A DNA stretch of 64,000 nucleotides from Pectobacterium sp. A5351 (GTDB lineage: Bacteria > Pseudomonadota > Gammaproteobacteria > Enterobacterales > Enterobacteriaceae). The stretch spans positions 2,480,001 to 2,544,000 of the forward strand of contig NZ_CP116477.1 of NCBI RefSeq assembly GCF_028335745.1, written 5' to 3'. The translations under genes were made by a program, and so were the position numbers. Under the pieces are notes generated by a model, which saw nothing but the letters and a program-made list of their open reading frames with translations, ran no database searches and was not told where the DNA came from. This document shows positions 7,391 to 18,505 of this stretch, piece after piece (within the stretch, counting starts at the first letter, position 1; each line of letters starts with the position of its first letter).

Positions 7391-7693
7391 ATGATTAAAG
7401 GTATTGCACACAATCGCTCAACGCTGTACCGCATGGCGTTAAAGCACTTTGGCCCTGAAGCTCAGACGTTAAAACTTATCGAAGAAGCGGCAGAGTTAGG
7501 TGCTGCCGCATCACGCAACCTGAACGGCCTCGGTAACGAGGTCGCTTTAGCGGAGGAAATGGCCGACGTTGAGATCATGATCGAACAGTTCCGCCTGAAT
7601 GGCATGGATAAGTTAATCGAACTGGCAAAGCACAATAAATTAAAACGACTGGCTGAGAGGCTGGAGGTGGAATATGTCGGGGGTGATGCGTGA
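7391..7693 (+). CDS. MazG-like nucleotide pyrophosphohydrolase-type protein
   Basis: 100 aa from an ATG with TTGGAGAG upstream. The arrangement KLIEEAAELGAAASRNL, about 15 residues, LAEEMADVEIMIEQF has the EExxE...ExxD acidic pattern of MazG-fold NTP pyrophosphohydrolases. Such phage proteins may trim nucleotide pools or lower ppGpp, but activity is not shown for this one. A CGGCG-TCAA-CGCCG hairpin at 7330-7343 precedes the gene. The stop overlaps the next start by 4 bases. Confidence 0.7.
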   Translation: MIKGIAHNRSTLYRMALKHFGPEAQTLKLIEEAAELGAAASRNLNGLGNEVALAEEMADVEIMIEQFRLNGMDKLIELAKHNKLKRLAERLEVEYVGGDA

Positions 7694-7890
7694 TTATTGG
7701 CTTCATATTACTGGTATCAGCCTGTAGCGCTGATTTCTGCGATGCCATGCCTGTTTCAGACGACATCTATCTGAACCAAGAGTCGTGCCAGTTAGTGTTG
7801 GATGCTATCCATGAACGCCGCCCTGAAGCCATATTGCTATGCGGCGAAGTCTGGCGGGAGGAAAGCGATGACAAAGAATCAACTGATTAA
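7690..7890 (+). CDS. Small cysteine-containing exported or lipoprotein-like phage protein
   Basis: 66 aa from a GTG that overlaps the MazG-like stop (GTGA). The N terminus (IIGFILLVSACSADFC) is a short hydrophobic stretch ending in a lipobox-like VSAC, with cysteines at about 12, 17, 33 and 51. It lacks the usual positive residues at the extreme N terminus, so export is not certain. Its 3' end overlaps the gemA start by 23 bases. A surface lipoprotein in an early phage operon could act in superinfection exclusion, but that is a guess. Confidence 0.5.
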   Translation: MIIGFILLVSACSADFCDAMPVSDDIYLNQESCQLVLDAIHERRPEAILLCGEVWREESDDKESTD

Positions 7891-8290
7891 GTTGATCCAT
7901 ATAGCCAAACGCGATCTACAACTGGACGATGATACCTATCGCCAGTTGCTAATCACCGTTATAGGCAAGTCATCTACGCGGGACATGACAGTCCCGCAGT
8001 TAGATAATGTCCTGAATGCCATGAAGAAACGCGGGTTTAAGATCAAAGTGGCAAAAAAGGCTAGCAGCACCCGTCCATTGGATGATTCTCCCCAGTCCCG
8101 AAAAATCCGCTCATTATGGTTAGAAATGGCTGATGCAGGCATCATTCGTGACCGTTCTGAAGCCGCGCTGGCGCGTTGGGTGAAGCGTGAAACTGGCGTT
8201 GATAGCCTGCAATGGCTGAACTCAGAACAGGCCAGCGTCATTATTGAGAAGCTGAAGCGGTGGCAACGCCGCGTAAGGAAGCCAGAATGA
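7868..8290 (+). CDS. gemA: GemA-family phage regulator (DUF1018)
   Basis: 140 aa. The ATG at 7868 follows GGGAGGAAAGCG. The in-frame ATG at 7802 has no such site and lies deep inside the preceding gene. The sequence (LIKLIHIAKRDLQLDDDTYR, then MTVPQLDNVLNAMKKRGFK, then SLQWLNSEQASVIIEKLKRW) is typical of GemA/gp16 of Mu-like phages. Mu GemA modulates host gene expression and the position fits. The stop overlaps the Mor start (ATGA). Confidence 0.82.
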   Translation: MTKNQLIKLIHIAKRDLQLDDDTYRQLLITVIGKSSTRDMTVPQLDNVLNAMKKRGFKIKVAKKASSTRPLDDSPQSRKIRSLWLEMADAGIIRDRSEAALARWVKRETGVDSLQWLNSEQASVIIEKLKRWQRRVRKPE

Positions 8291-8679
8291 ACAACGGCAA
8301 TAATTTCCGCAGCAAAGGGCCTGAGCTATTGGTGGAACTGGCGCAGCATACTGCAAGCACAATAAAGGAGGTTGTCGAGATCGACACTGCTATCGCTGAA
8401 CAAATCGGAGAGGCAGTGGCAAACCGCATGATGCAGGTCTGGGGCGGACAAAGCGTCTACTTTCCGATGGGAACGCTATGGCGTATCTCCCAGCGCGATC
8501 ACGACATATTCAACGACTTCAATGGCCGCAATCATCATGACCTAGCACGTAAATACGGCGTTTCTCTTCAGTGGGTTTACAGCGTAATCAAGCGCGTCAG
8601 AAAAGCTGAAACAGATAGGCTTCAGGGGCGTCTGTTTGATGATGGTGAATTTGATGACGAACCACAGCAAGGGGAGTAA
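8287..8679 (+). CDS. mor: Mor-family middle transcription activator
   Basis: 130 aa. The ATG at 8287 overlaps the gemA stop and has AAGGAAG upstream. The central part (AVANRMMQVWGGQSVYFP) is the Mor/C dimerisation region. The C-terminal part (DLARKYGVSLQWVYSVIKRV) is the DNA-binding helix-turn-helix. In Mu, Mor turns on the middle promoter for C and the late genes. Here the gene is intact but almost nothing phage-like follows, so it has lost its targets in this copy. The acidic tail (FDDGEFDDEPQQGE) is normal for these proteins. Confidence 0.85.
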   Translation: MNNGNNFRSKGPELLVELAQHTASTIKEVVEIDTAIAEQIGEAVANRMMQVWGGQSVYFPMGTLWRISQRDHDIFNDFNGRNHHDLARKYGVSLQWVYSVIKRVRKAETDRLQGRLFDDGEFDDEPQQGE

Positions 8680-8837
8680 AATTTCACAGGTCGAACAGAA
8701 GAATGACTAAATTTTTCGTCCGGCCTGTTTTTTCACATACTGTAAGAGAATTACAATTACCATCCAATCTCTTCCCAGTTCAGCCCACTCAGTCCCACAA
8801 TTATCTCGCAGACTCTGTGTTATTTATCTCACTTCTA

Positions 8838-9125
8838 ATCAGCAATAACACACCACGGCATGTTTTTGGTCATCATGGATGTAATCTGATTAAATATTTT
8901 CGGGATATCGTGATGAAGCGCAGTGTTTCCCAAAAGGCGGTCAACCCGTTTTATTTTATCTTTCACGCGAGCAGGGCCGGGTAAATAACGCCCGATGCAG
9001 GTGAGTGAAAGCGTGGCACCGCTTATCAACGCAGCGGTGGAATCAATAAGCGCATGTTGTCGATATTGATGTGTTGAAGCTAAAGCGTGACGGAAAAAAG
9101 TCTGGCATACTTTACGGACAGGCAT
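8838..9125 (-). pseudogene. IS4-family (IS10-like) transposase remnant
   Basis: About 95 codons remain from the N terminus. The stretch SGATLSLTCIGRYLPGPARV followed by KIKRVDRLLGN lines up with the N-terminal domain of IS10-like IS4-family transposases (recalled IS10: TLTELGRNLPTKAR, KRIDRLLGN). The match runs to MPWCVIA, where the family continues VDWS. Here the sequence changes at about 8838 into prophage-side DNA and stops at once. The catalytic DDE domain is therefore missing. It marks the junction where the prophage right part was lost. Confidence 0.75.
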
Positions 9126-9389
9126 AGGGTGATCTCATTGAATTTTTTGGCGAAAATCAGTAGATCATAAAACTCTATGCCTGTCTTGTTTTCTGGGGAT
9201 TCCTCAGCCTTTCAGGGCTGTCGCAAGCGACGTTCAAAAGCGTTCCTGACGCTTTTGTCCATGGCGCAAACGCTTTACTCTTCTATTCCGTTACTCCCGT
9301 TCTCGTTCAGAAAATAGGTTTGTCAGCAGTCTGAAACGGAGCATATTGGCTCCACTTTCTCTTATGCAAGCCGTAAGCCGTCAGTGTAT
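9126..9389. other. Non-coding junction between IS remnant and puuP
   Basis: No credible gene. GGCATAG (9121-9127) and CTATGCC (9175-9181) form a short inverted pair close to the IS remnant. CAAAAGCG (9235-9242) and CGCTTTTG (9250-9257) make an 8-bp stem with a 7-base loop, a possible terminator or transposon end. Neither could be tied to a known element. Confidence 0.4.
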
Positions 9390-10760
9390 TTAAACCGGCT
9401 CTTCACTACATTGCGGTACTGGCTGACGGAAGCTGCGCGTCACAAATGCCAGATAGAGCAATCCAATCGTTGCCCATACCAGACCCAGCGTCATTGAGCT
9501 GGCTTCCAGATTCACCCACAGCGCCCCTACCGTCAACGCGCCCAGCACAGGCAGCACGAGGAAGTTAATGGTGTCTTTCACTGTGCGGTTACGGCGTTCA
9601 CGAATGTAGAACTGTGAAATGACCGACAGGTTCACAAACGTAAACGCGACCAGCGCACCGAAGTTGATCAGCGCCGTTGCTGTCACCAGATCGAACGACA
9701 CCGCAGACAGTGCAATCACGCCAACCAGCAGGACGTTCAGCGCTGGCGTACGCCATTTCGGGTGAATATAACCGAAGAAACGCTCAGGGAATACACCATC
9801 ACGCCCCATCACATACATCAGGCGAGAAACACCCGCGTGAGCGGCCATCCCCGATGCCAGCACGGTAACACAGGAGAACACCAGAATAATGGACTGGAAG
9901 AATTTACCCGCGACGTACAGCATGATTTCTGGCTGAGAGGCATCCGGCTCTTTAAAGCGGGAAATATCCGGGAAGTACAGTTGCAGGAAGTACGCCACGG
10001 CAACAAAAATCACGCCGCCGATCAGCGCCGTCAGGAAGATGGCTTTTGGAATCACCCGACCAGCGTCCTGTGTTTCTTCCGACAGAGAACTGATGCCGTC
10101 AAAGCCCAGGAACGAGAAGCAGAGAATGGTTGCCCCGGTAATCATCGGCACCACATGCGCGTTCTCAGACCAGAATGGACGCGTGCTGGTCAGCGTACCC
10201 GCACCTTCACCCAGATAAACACCGTGGATCACCAGACCCAGGAACACCGCCATGATAGCGACCTGTACTACCACGATAATGGAGTTCAGGTTAGCAACCA
10301 GATTAATGCCACGCAGGTTAAACAGCGTCATCAGCCCAACCAGCGCCGCGACAAAAATCCATGACGGCACGCCGGGGAAGATGGCTTCCAGATAGATTTT
10401 CGCCAACAGAATGTTGATCATCGGCATGAACAGATAGTCCAGCAGTGATGACCAGCCGACCATAAACCCGACGTGCGGGCTGATCGCTTTCTGCGCATAG
10501 GTATAAGCCGATCCCGCAGACGGGAAACGTTTTACTAATTTACCATAGCTCAGCGCCGTGAACAGAATAGCAACCAGCGCAAACGCATAGGCGGTCGCCA
10601 CATGGCCATCGGTCAGGCCAGACACGATACCGAAGGTATCAAAAATGGTCATCGGCTGCATGTACGCCAGCCCCATCATTACGACAGGCCACAGCGTGAG
10701 CGTTCTTTTTAGTTGAGCACGTTTGGCACCAGCATTAGGCAACTGAGAATCAAGCGACAT
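9390..10760 (-). CDS. puuP: Putrescine importer, APC family
   Basis: 456 aa from the ATG at 10760, which has GGAGG eight bases upstream. The GTG at 10769 is inside that ribosome site and is rejected. About twelve membrane segments are expected. Long stretches agree with E. coli PuuP from memory ([59 protein letters not shown]-like region, [17 protein letters not shown]). It should import putrescine with protons across the inner membrane. No puuABCDE catabolic genes lie beside it. The start overlaps a 68-codon ORF by 11 bases, suggesting coupled translation. Confidence 0.88.
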   Translation of the reverse strand: MSLDSQLPNAGAKRAQLKRTLTLWPVVMMGLAYMQPMTIFDTFGIVSGLTDGHVATAYAFALVAILFTALSYGKLVKRFPSAGSAYTYAQKAISPHVGFMVGWSSLLDYLFMPMINILLAKIYLEAIFPGVPSWIFVAALVGLMTLFNLRGINLVANLNSIIVVVQVAIMAVFLGLVIHGVYLGEGAGTLTSTRPFWSENAHVVPMITGATILCFSFLGFDGISSLSEETQDAGRVIPKAIFLTALIGGVIFVAVAYFLQLYFPDISRFKEPDASQPEIMLYVAGKFFQSIILVFSCVTVLASGMAAHAGVSRLMYVMGRDGVFPERFFGYIHPKWRTPALNVLLVGVIALSAVSFDLVTATALINFGALVAFTFVNLSVISQFYIRERRNRTVKDTINFLVLPVLGALTVGALWVNLEASSMTLGLVWATIGLLYLAFVTRSFRQPVPQCSEEPV

Positions 10761-10956
10761 GACGCGCACCTCCGTTCATCACGGCAGGCGCATACGCACC
10801 GGAAACAAATGAATGGATACAGGGCTCGCCTGAATCACGATGAGAAGAGGTAGCTGTAACAGCACCAGAAATAACTTGCGACGGCGTCGCGCCATAACCA
10901 ATACCTTTGCAGCCCAAACCGGCGGGCACCGGTGCGAAACTTACTGATTGCCCCAT
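10750..10956 (-). CDS. Candidate leader ORF overlapping the puuP start
   Basis: 68 codons from the ATG at 10956 with a good AGGAAAG site, ending 11 bases inside puuP so that the puuP ribosome site lies within it. The peptide ([20 protein letters not shown], then [13 protein letters not shown], then [13 protein letters not shown]) is Gly/Ala/Pro/Ser rich, has no membrane segment and matches nothing I know. Spacing and ribosome site support translation and the composition does not. It may be a regulatory leader peptide or a chance ORF. Confidence 0.35.
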   Translation of the reverse strand: MGQSVSFAPVPAGLGCKGIGYGATPSQVISGAVTATSSHRDSGEPCIHSFVSGAYAPAVMNGGARHVA

Positions 10957-11120
10957 CTTTCCTTTCCTCACTGTGCTCACAGGCACACACAAAATTATCT
11001 ATCCGGATCGTTGTCCGGCCTCTTTGGTTGAAGACCCTATACCCAGCAAACCTGGGCGACAGAGAAGGCAAGAAACCACACCAATACCCCTGTAACCTGA
11101 AGGTTGACGAGCATAAATGT
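10957..11120 (-). other. Structured leader RNA candidate upstream of puuP
   Basis: Read on the minus strand, this stretch holds several short hairpins in series. They are AACC-TTCA-GGTT, CCCAG-GTTTG-CTGGG (11042-11056), CCGGA-CAACGA-TCCGG (11003-11018) and GTGC-CTGTGA-GCAC. All come just before the leader ORF ribosome site and directly after a strong hairpin-U terminator. No known riboswitch class is recognised. Confidence 0.35.
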
Positions 11121-11156
11121 AAAAAAATAACCGACGCTGTTAGACGTCGGTTATTT
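11121..11156 (-). terminator. Rho-independent terminator between ycgR and puuP
   Basis: AAATAACCGACG (11125-11136) pairs perfectly with CGTCGGTTATTT (11145-11156) over 12 bp with an 8-base loop. On the minus strand it is followed by seven T residues. It either ends ycgR transcripts (266 bases after the stop) or acts as an attenuator in the puuP leader. Confidence 0.85.
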
Positions 11157-11422
11157 GCAAGGCGCGTATTCTGCACCAGACGATCTCTTCTGACAAGGCT
11201 CTGAGAACGTTGGAAACAATTTATTTATCGCCGTTATACATCAAACAACCAGCACATTAGTTTTGTGCCTGTAAAACAGTCATGTTTTGTTCTACAGCTT
11301 GAAATATTTAGGGGAAATACGTTAATACTTATTATGAAAAACGTTGCTGCTATGTGTGAAGCGAAAAAACGGTGTGAAACAAAAAAATGTGTGAAGCCCA
11401 GACAAAACGTTGTGCTTAAAAA

Positions 11423-12178
11423 TTACAACTCCTGGAACCGCTTTTTCTTTTCGTTTTGTAATCTTTCCAGCTCAAAAATCACCTGCTGAAGATCTCGCTC
11501 CTGTGCCGCGTTCAGTGAAGGGAACTTGAAACTCAGACGCTGCGTGAGTTTCACTTCGCCTTTGCTATCGACAATTTTCACCATTGCCTGACCGACGAAC
11601 TGCAAATCGACACAGAAAAAACCGTGGTCAGCAAGATCCATCTCCACGCTCTTGATAATGTCGCCTTCGGTCAACAGCCCCGTCGTGTCACGGTCGGTAT
11701 ACAGGCTCAAGCCCCCCAGAGAGAGATCTTTAATCGTAAACAAGAAAACACTCTCATCCGGCAGTTCTCCACGGCACGTCAACGGCGGCCACAGCGGCGT
11801 GTTAATGCGGAAATAGGTTCTGCGTTGGATAAGATAAAGCAATTCAGGAATATGCGCGCTAAAGGCTGGTAGCCCGTCGTACGTCACCGTTTTCGCGATT
11901 TCAGCATGAAATTCGACTTTTGCGCCAGCAGGCTCTGCGACAAAAGACAGCGAACCGGCATACAGCGCGCGGTTGTTTTCACGCTCAATGCCGCCTAAAT
12001 CGAAGACAAACACGTTGTTGTCAGGGACAACGTCAAGAATTTTACTGATGAACTGACCGTGAGAATGATGAACCATCAGAGATGTGTCATTTTTCTTTAA
12101 TTCGCGTAGCGTTGCACAGATAGCCAGTTTGTTGCGCTTAACAAACTGCTCTTTCAAATTTTCATTCACCGCTTTCAT
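11423..12178 (-). CDS. ycgR: Flagellar brake protein YcgR, PilZ c-di-GMP receptor
   Basis: 251 aa if started at 12178, which matches the E. coli N terminus (EQFVKRNKLA). An in-frame TTG at 12247 is less likely, and no start has a strong ribosome site. The N-terminal YcgR domain (about 1-110) is followed by a PilZ domain with the c-di-GMP motifs QRRTYFR and DLSLGG. With c-di-GMP bound, YcgR acts on the flagellar motor and slows swimming. An exact sigma-28 promoter lies upstream (12345-12371), so it belongs to the late flagellar regulon although no flagellar genes are nearby. The C terminus is a charged helix (ERLQNEKKKRFQEL). Confidence 0.9.
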   Translation of the reverse strand: MKAVNENLKEQFVKRNKLAICATLRELKKNDTSLMVHHSHGQFISKILDVVPDNNVFVFDLGGIERENNRALYAGSLSFVAEPAGAKVEFHAEIAKTVTYDGLPAFSAHIPELLYLIQRRTYFRINTPLWPPLTCRGELPDESVFLFTIKDLSLGGLSLYTDRDTTGLLTEGDIIKSVEMDLADHGFFCVDLQFVGQAMVKIVDSKGEVKLTQRLSFKFPSLNAAQERDLQQVIFELERLQNEKKKRFQEL

Positions 12179-12492
12179 CCCTACCATTTTTACATGAATT
12201 ATGTGCCAATGGCTTATATTGATGCACGCCTCTCCGTTATCTTTCAAGTCCCATGTGCGCCATCACGATGCCACCGTACTGGCTGCATATTGAAAACGAT
12301 TATGCGGAGCGTCTAAAATCGTACGATATAGATTCGTGAAAACGTTATCGGCAGTTTGCTCAACAACTTTAGCGGAAGAATAGAAAAAAGTGAGCAGAAG
12401 CGACCAAGTAATGGCGTTTTTTTGTACATCTCTGATGAGTAAAACATTCCCATTCAGAGCCTCTTCCGCCCCAGTGTATTGGCGTCGCAGCG
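12179..12492. other. Intergenic region upstream of ycgR
   Basis: Apart from the sigma-28 promoter, no gene, repeat or terminator is evident between ycgR and the citG remnant. Confidence 0.5.
12345..12371 (-). promoter_or_regulatory. FliA (sigma-28) promoter of ycgR
   Basis: On the minus strand: TAAAGTTG, an 11-base spacer, GCCGATAA. This matches the flagellar sigma-28 consensus in both boxes with exact spacing. Transcription would begin about 80-90 bases before the TTG at 12247 and about 155 before the preferred ycgR ATG. Confidence 0.88.
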
Positions 12493-12777
12493 CTATTCGG
12501 CAGGATAGTGATACAGCAGCCAGGTTAACGCCAGTAAATCAGCACTGCCGCCCGGGCTAAGGTTTCTGGCAATCAGCGCGTTATCCATCGCTATCAGCGC
12601 CTGCCGACCCAACGGAACAACCAGTAACTTCTGCGCGTAATCTTGCACAAACACCAGCCCGCCCATTCCACCGCGAGAAACAACATTGGTGTCAGGATTA
12701 TGAGCCATCAATACCAGCAGCGTGCGTAACAGCGCGGTTTCGTCATCCGCCACGACGGCAATAACCACAATGCGCAT
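12493..12777 (-). pseudogene. citG: citG remnant, C-terminal part
   Basis: 94 codons resembling only the C-terminal end of CitG-type triphosphoribosyl-dephospho-CoA synthases: [30 protein letters not shown], then [20 protein letters not shown]. Full-length members are close to 290 residues, so about two thirds is missing. The frame has a stop just upstream and the remnant abuts the end of yeeZ six bases away. No citrate lyase genes are nearby. An intact short protein cannot be excluded but would lack the ATP and CoA binding parts. Confidence 0.7.
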
Positions 12778-12782
12778 TGCGG

Positions 12783-13628
12783 TTATTGCCGCGAACCTTC
12801 ATTCAACGGCATTGTTGAAGGATCAGGATACTGATAGTCAAACCCAAGTTCATGGCAGATACGTTGCCCATCAACAATCCGGCCCTTATCGTTCTCGGTT
12901 ACGGGGGCAAACTGTGGTGGAGATACACGCAATCGGCGTGCCTGTTCGGGATAAAAATCCTGTCTGGCCGGGTGTTCTGGCGCACACAGGTTATAGATAT
13001 GTCCACCGTTCGGTAGCTTAAGCAGCAATAGAATAGCCGCCAGCACATCTTCCTGATGCACCAGATTCACACCGTGGTTGCCGCGCGGCAGATTGGTTTT
13101 ACCAGCAAGAAAGCGTCCGGGGTGGCGATCGCCACCGACTAACCCAGATAAACGCAAGATATCGACGGAGGTATCAGGCAAGTGCTGTAACCACTGTTCA
13201 AGGGATGCCAATGTCTTCCCAGCGATCGTCGTCGGTTGTAGCGGCGAGCTTTCTCTTACCGTGCCGCTGCCATCGCCATAAACCGAGATCGAGCTGGCGA
13301 AGATGATGCGTGGAACATGAAAGACACGCGCCATATTCACCAACTGCTGTACCGCCTGCGCATACCCTTCTCCCCCCTCCGCCGTTCGACTCGCGGGCAG
13401 CGTCACGATCAATACATCAACCTGTTGTAGTAACGCGTTAAGCTCGTCAGCGTCGCATTCCAATTCTGGCGTCAGAGCCAATTGATAGCACTCAATCCCA
13501 CTCATACGTGCCGCTTCGACGCCATCCAGCGTGGTTTTTGTTCCCGTTACGTGGTAACCGTGCCCATTCAACGCCAGAGCCAGCGGCATACCCAGCCAGC
13601 CCAATCCAACAATCGCTACTTTTTTCAT
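12783..13628 (-). CDS. yeeZ: NAD(P)-dependent epimerase/dehydratase family protein YeeZ
   Basis: 281 aa from the ATG at 13628 with GGGGAGAA upstream. An N-terminal Rossmann fold begins [17 protein letters not shown], with the dinucleotide GxGxx[16 protein letters not shown] and [17 protein letters not shown] are typical of extended SDR proteins. Substrate unknown. It lies divergently upstream of the his operon, as yeeZ does near hisG in E. coli, where yefM-yoeB lies between. That toxin-antitoxin pair is absent here. Confidence 0.85.
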   Translation of the reverse strand: MKKVAIVGLGWLGMPLALALNGHGYHVTGTKTTLDGVEAARMSGIECYQLALTPELECDADELNALLQQVDVLIVTLPASRTAEGGEGYAQAVQQLVNMARVFHVPRIIFASSISVYGDGSGTVRESSPLQPTTIAGKTLASLEQWLQHLPDTSVDILRLSGLVGGDRHPGRFLAGKTNLPRGNHGVNLVHQEDVLAAILLLLKLPNGGHIYNLCAPEHPARQDFYPEQARRLRVSPPQFAPVTENDKGRIVDGQRICHELGFDYQYPDPSTMPLNEGSRQ

Positions 13629-13822
13629 CAGTCGTTCTCCCCTGCAAGGCGTCTTTAATTAACCCTACGCTATCCCTACAGAGTAAACGGCTTTGACGCG
13701 CATCGCTACGGAGCCTGCCCAATTTCAACCGGTCTTTCTGCCTATAAATCACCAATATCCCATGCAATTATGCTGGCGTATTCCCCAACCAAAACGAACT
13801 TCCCACATCTGCTAAAAAAATG

Positions 13823-13852
13823 TTGCACAACAGCCCGCACATGGTTTAGGTT
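13823..13852 (+). promoter_or_regulatory. his operon promoter
   Basis: TTGCAC (13823-13828), an 18-base spacer, TAGGTT (13847-13852). The -10 box and the GGTTTAGGTTA context agree with the recalled enterobacterial his promoter. The leader transcript would begin about 65 bases before hisL. Confidence 0.75.
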
Positions 13853-13924
13853 ATTCGACAGATAAATCGTTACTGATTTAATAAATACTGACACAACAAT
13901 ATTTGTACAACAAAGAGACAACTT

Positions 13925-13972
13925 ATGACACGCGTTCTGTTTAACCACCATCATCACCATCATCCTGATTAG
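13925..13972 (+). CDS. hisL: his operon leader peptide
   Basis: 15 residues, MTRVLFN followed by six consecutive His codons, then Pro-Asp. It is nearly the same as the E. coli leader (which has seven His). Ribosome stalling at the His codons when charged His-tRNA is scarce favours the antiterminator and lets transcription into hisG. The terminator lies 63 bases downstream. Confidence 0.97.
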   Translation: MTRVLFNHHHHHHPD

Positions 13973-14035
13973 TCTTTCGGGCAGTTGGTGCTGGAAGACG
14001 TTCAGATCTTCCAGTGGCGCAGAACACAAAGAGAG

Positions 14036-14067
14036 CCCTCGGAAGATCATCTTCCGAGGGTTTTTTT
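14036..14067 (+). terminator. his attenuator terminator
   Basis: CCCTCGGAAGA (14036-14046) and TCTTCCGAGGG (14050-14060) form an 11-bp stem with a 3-base loop followed by seven T. An alternative pairing partner (GGAAGACG...GATCTTCC, about 13993-14012) lies between hisL and the terminator, as expected for an attenuator. Confidence 0.95.
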
Positions 14068-14118
14068 ATGCTCACTCTATTTCTAGAAATTTAAATTTGA
14101 CAGGTTAATGAGGTTTCC

Positions 14119-15018
14119 ATGCTGGATAAAACACGTTTACGGATAGCAATGCAGAAGTCAGGCCGCCTGAGCGACGATTCACGCGAACTGCTGGCACGCT
14201 GCGGGATCAAAATCAACTTACAGCAACAGCGTCTGATTGCGTTCGCAGAAAATATGCCGATTGATATTCTGCGCGTGCGTGATGACGATATCCCTGGTTT
14301 GGTGATGGATGGTGTAGTCGATCTGGGCATCATCGGCGAAAACGTGCTGGAAGAAGAGTTGTTAAACCGCCGCGCTCAGGGCGAAGATCCGCGTTACTTC
14401 ACCCTGCGCCGTCTGGACTTTGGCGGTTGCCGTCTGTCGTTGGCGATGCCGCTGGACGAACCCTATACCGGCCCGGAATGCCTGCAAAACAAACGTATCG
14501 CCACCTCTTATCCTCACCTGCTCAAACAGTATCTCGACAGACAATCTGTCAGCTTCAAATCCTGTCTGCTTAACGGTTCCGTCGAAGTGGCGCCACGTGC
14601 TGGTCTGGCCGATGCCATCTGCGACTTAGTCTCGACCGGTGCCACGCTGGAAGCTAACGGCCTGCGCGAAGTGGAAGTGATTTACCGCTCCAAAGCCTGC
14701 CTGATTCAACGCGACGGCGAGATGCCTGCTGAGAAACAACAGTTGATCGATAAACTGCTGACCCGTATGCAAGGCGTAATTCAGGCGCGCGAATCAAAAT
14801 ACATCATGCTGCACGCGCCAAGTGAACGTCTGGAAGAAGTCATTTCCCTGCTGCCCGGTGCCGAGCGTCCAACCATTCTGCCGCTGGCCGGTGACCAAAG
14901 TCGCGTTGCCATGCACATGGTCAGCAGCGAAACGCTGTTCTGGGAAACCATGGAAAAACTGAAATCGTTGGGTGCCAGCTCCATTCTGGTTCTGCCTATT
15001 GAAAAAATGATGGAGTGA
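14119..15018 (+). CDS. hisG: ATP phosphoribosyltransferase, long form
   Basis: 299 aa, the same size as the E. coli enzyme. It joins ATP and PRPP to make phosphoribosyl-ATP, the first and feedback-inhibited step of histidine synthesis. The periplasmic-binding-like catalytic part contains [10 protein letters not shown] and the PRPP loop [14 protein letters not shown]. The C-terminal ACT-like domain (about 225-299), which binds histidine, is present, so no HisZ is needed. First structural gene after the attenuator. Its stop overlaps the hisD start region. Confidence 0.97.
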   Translation: MLDKTRLRIAMQKSGRLSDDSRELLARCGIKINLQQQRLIAFAENMPIDILRVRDDDIPGLVMDGVVDLGIIGENVLEEELLNRRAQGEDPRYFTLRRLDFGGCRLSLAMPLDEPYTGPECLQNKRIATSYPHLLKQYLDRQSVSFKSCLLNGSVEVAPRAGLADAICDLVSTGATLEANGLREVEVIYRSKACLIQRDGEMPAEKQQLIDKLLTRMQGVIQARESKYIMLHAPSERLEEVISLLPGAERPTILPLAGDQSRVAMHMVSSETLFWETMEKLKSLGASSILVLPIEKMME

Positions 15019-15023
15019 TGACG

Positions 15024-17422
<2,399 letters not shown>

Positions 17423-17437
17423 TTTTAAGGAGCTCAC

Positions 17438-18505
17438 GTGGGCCAGAAATACCTCTTTATCGACCGTGACGGAACACTGATTGCTGAACCGCCTGAGGAT
17501 TTTCAGGTTGACCGTCTGGATAAACTGGCGTTGGAACCCGATGTCATTCCCTCGCTGCTGGCGCTGCAAAAGGCCGGTTACACGCTGGTGATGATCACAA
17601 ATCAGGATGGGCTGGGAACCGAGAGCTTTCCGCAGGAAACCTTCGATCCACCGCATAATCTGATGATGCAGATTCTGACATCGCAGGGCATCCAGTTTGA
17701 ACAAGTGCTGATCTGTCCACATTTGCCGGCGAATAACTGCACTTGCCGCAAACCCAAGACCGAACTAGTGACCGCCTATTTGAACAACGGCCTGATGGAT
17801 GTGGCAAATAGCTACGTCATCGGCGACCGCCAGACCGATATCCAACTGGCGCAAAACATGGGCATTACCGGCCTGCTCTACCAGCGCGGCGGGTTGAACT
17901 GGCAAGCGATTACTAACCAGTTAACCAAGCGTAACCGCCATGCGCACGTTAACCGCGTCACGCGTGAAACCGCCATTGATGTGAACGTCTGGCTAGATCA
18001 GGAAGGTGGCAGCAAAATCAACACCGGCGTCGGCTTCTTCGATCACATGCTGGATCAAATCGCCACCCACGGCGGCTTCCGCATGAATATTGAAGTGAAA
18101 GGCGACCTGTATATTGACGATCATCACACGGTGGAAGATACCGGTCTGGCGCTGGGCGAAGCGCTGAATAAAGCACTGGGTGACAAACGCGGTATCGGTC
18201 GTTTTGGCTTTGTCCTGCCAATGGATGAGTGTCTGGCACGCTGTGCGCTCGATATTTCAGGCCGTCCGCACCTGGAATACAAAGCGGAATTCAGCTACCA
18301 GCGCGTGGGCGATCTGAGCACCGAAATGGTCGAACACTTCTTCCGTTCGCTGTCTTATTCCATGGCCTGCACGCTGCACCTGAAAACCAAGGGGCGTAAC
18401 GATCATCACCGTGTGGAAAGCCTGTTTAAAGTCTTCGGACGCACGCTGCGTCAGGCAATCCGCGTCGAGGGTGATACGTTGCCGAGCTCGAAAGGAGTGC
18501 TCTGA
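17438..18505 (+). CDS. hisB: Bifunctional histidinol-phosphatase / imidazoleglycerol-phosphate dehydratase
   Basis: 355 aa from a GTG with AAGGAG upstream, as in E. coli. The N-terminal half (about 1-165) is a HAD phosphatase (FIDRDGTL nucleophile motif, MITNQDGLG, zinc loop [26 protein letters not shown]). The C-terminal half (about 167-355) is the dehydratase ([47 protein letters not shown]). It performs two non-consecutive steps of the pathway. Ends one base into hisH. Confidence 0.97.
   Translation: MGQKYLFIDRDGTLIAEPPEDFQVDRLDKLALEPDVIPSLLALQKAGYTLVMITNQDGLGTESFPQETFDPPHNLMMQILTSQGIQFEQVLICPHLPANNCTCRKPKTELVTAYLNNGLMDVANSYVIGDRQTDIQLAQNMGITGLLYQRGGLNWQAITNQLTKRNRHAHVNRVTRETAIDVNVWLDQEGGSKINTGVGFFDHMLDQIATHGGFRMNIEVKGDLYIDDHHTVEDTGLALGEALNKALGDKRGIGRFGFVLPMDECLARCALDISGRPHLEYKAEFSYQRVGDLSTEMVEHFFRSLSYSMACTLHLKTKGRNDHHRVESLFKVFGRTLRQAIRVEGDTLPSSKGVL

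Larger units (their letters stand above)
1..8837 (+). mobile_element. Truncated BcepMu/Mu-like transposable prophage, early region
   Basis: The gene content is diagnostic: an XRE repressor transcribed leftward, and a rightward early operon with a gp16-family regulator, DDE transposase, ExeA/MuB-type ATPase, DUF3164, GemA and Mor. This is the early and middle part of a transposable phage. The late genes that should follow Mor are absent. Recognisable IS4-family transposase sequence, on the other strand, starts at about 8838. The left boundary lies outside the window because a phage gene runs off base 1. No 5-bp target duplication or phage end could be identified. I infer a deletion remnant that kept immunity and transposition genes but cannot make particles. 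The right boundary is uncertain within about 8680-8838. Confidence 0.85.

Noticed and set aside
8703..8984. Plus-strand 93-codon frame after mor
   Set aside because: It crosses the junction between prophage and IS remnant and shows no recognisable protein. It is antisense to the transposase fragment.
10835..11176. 113-codon minus-strand frame upstream of puuP
   Set aside because: It runs through the terminator stem and is out of frame with the better-supported leader ORF. Composition is not protein-like.
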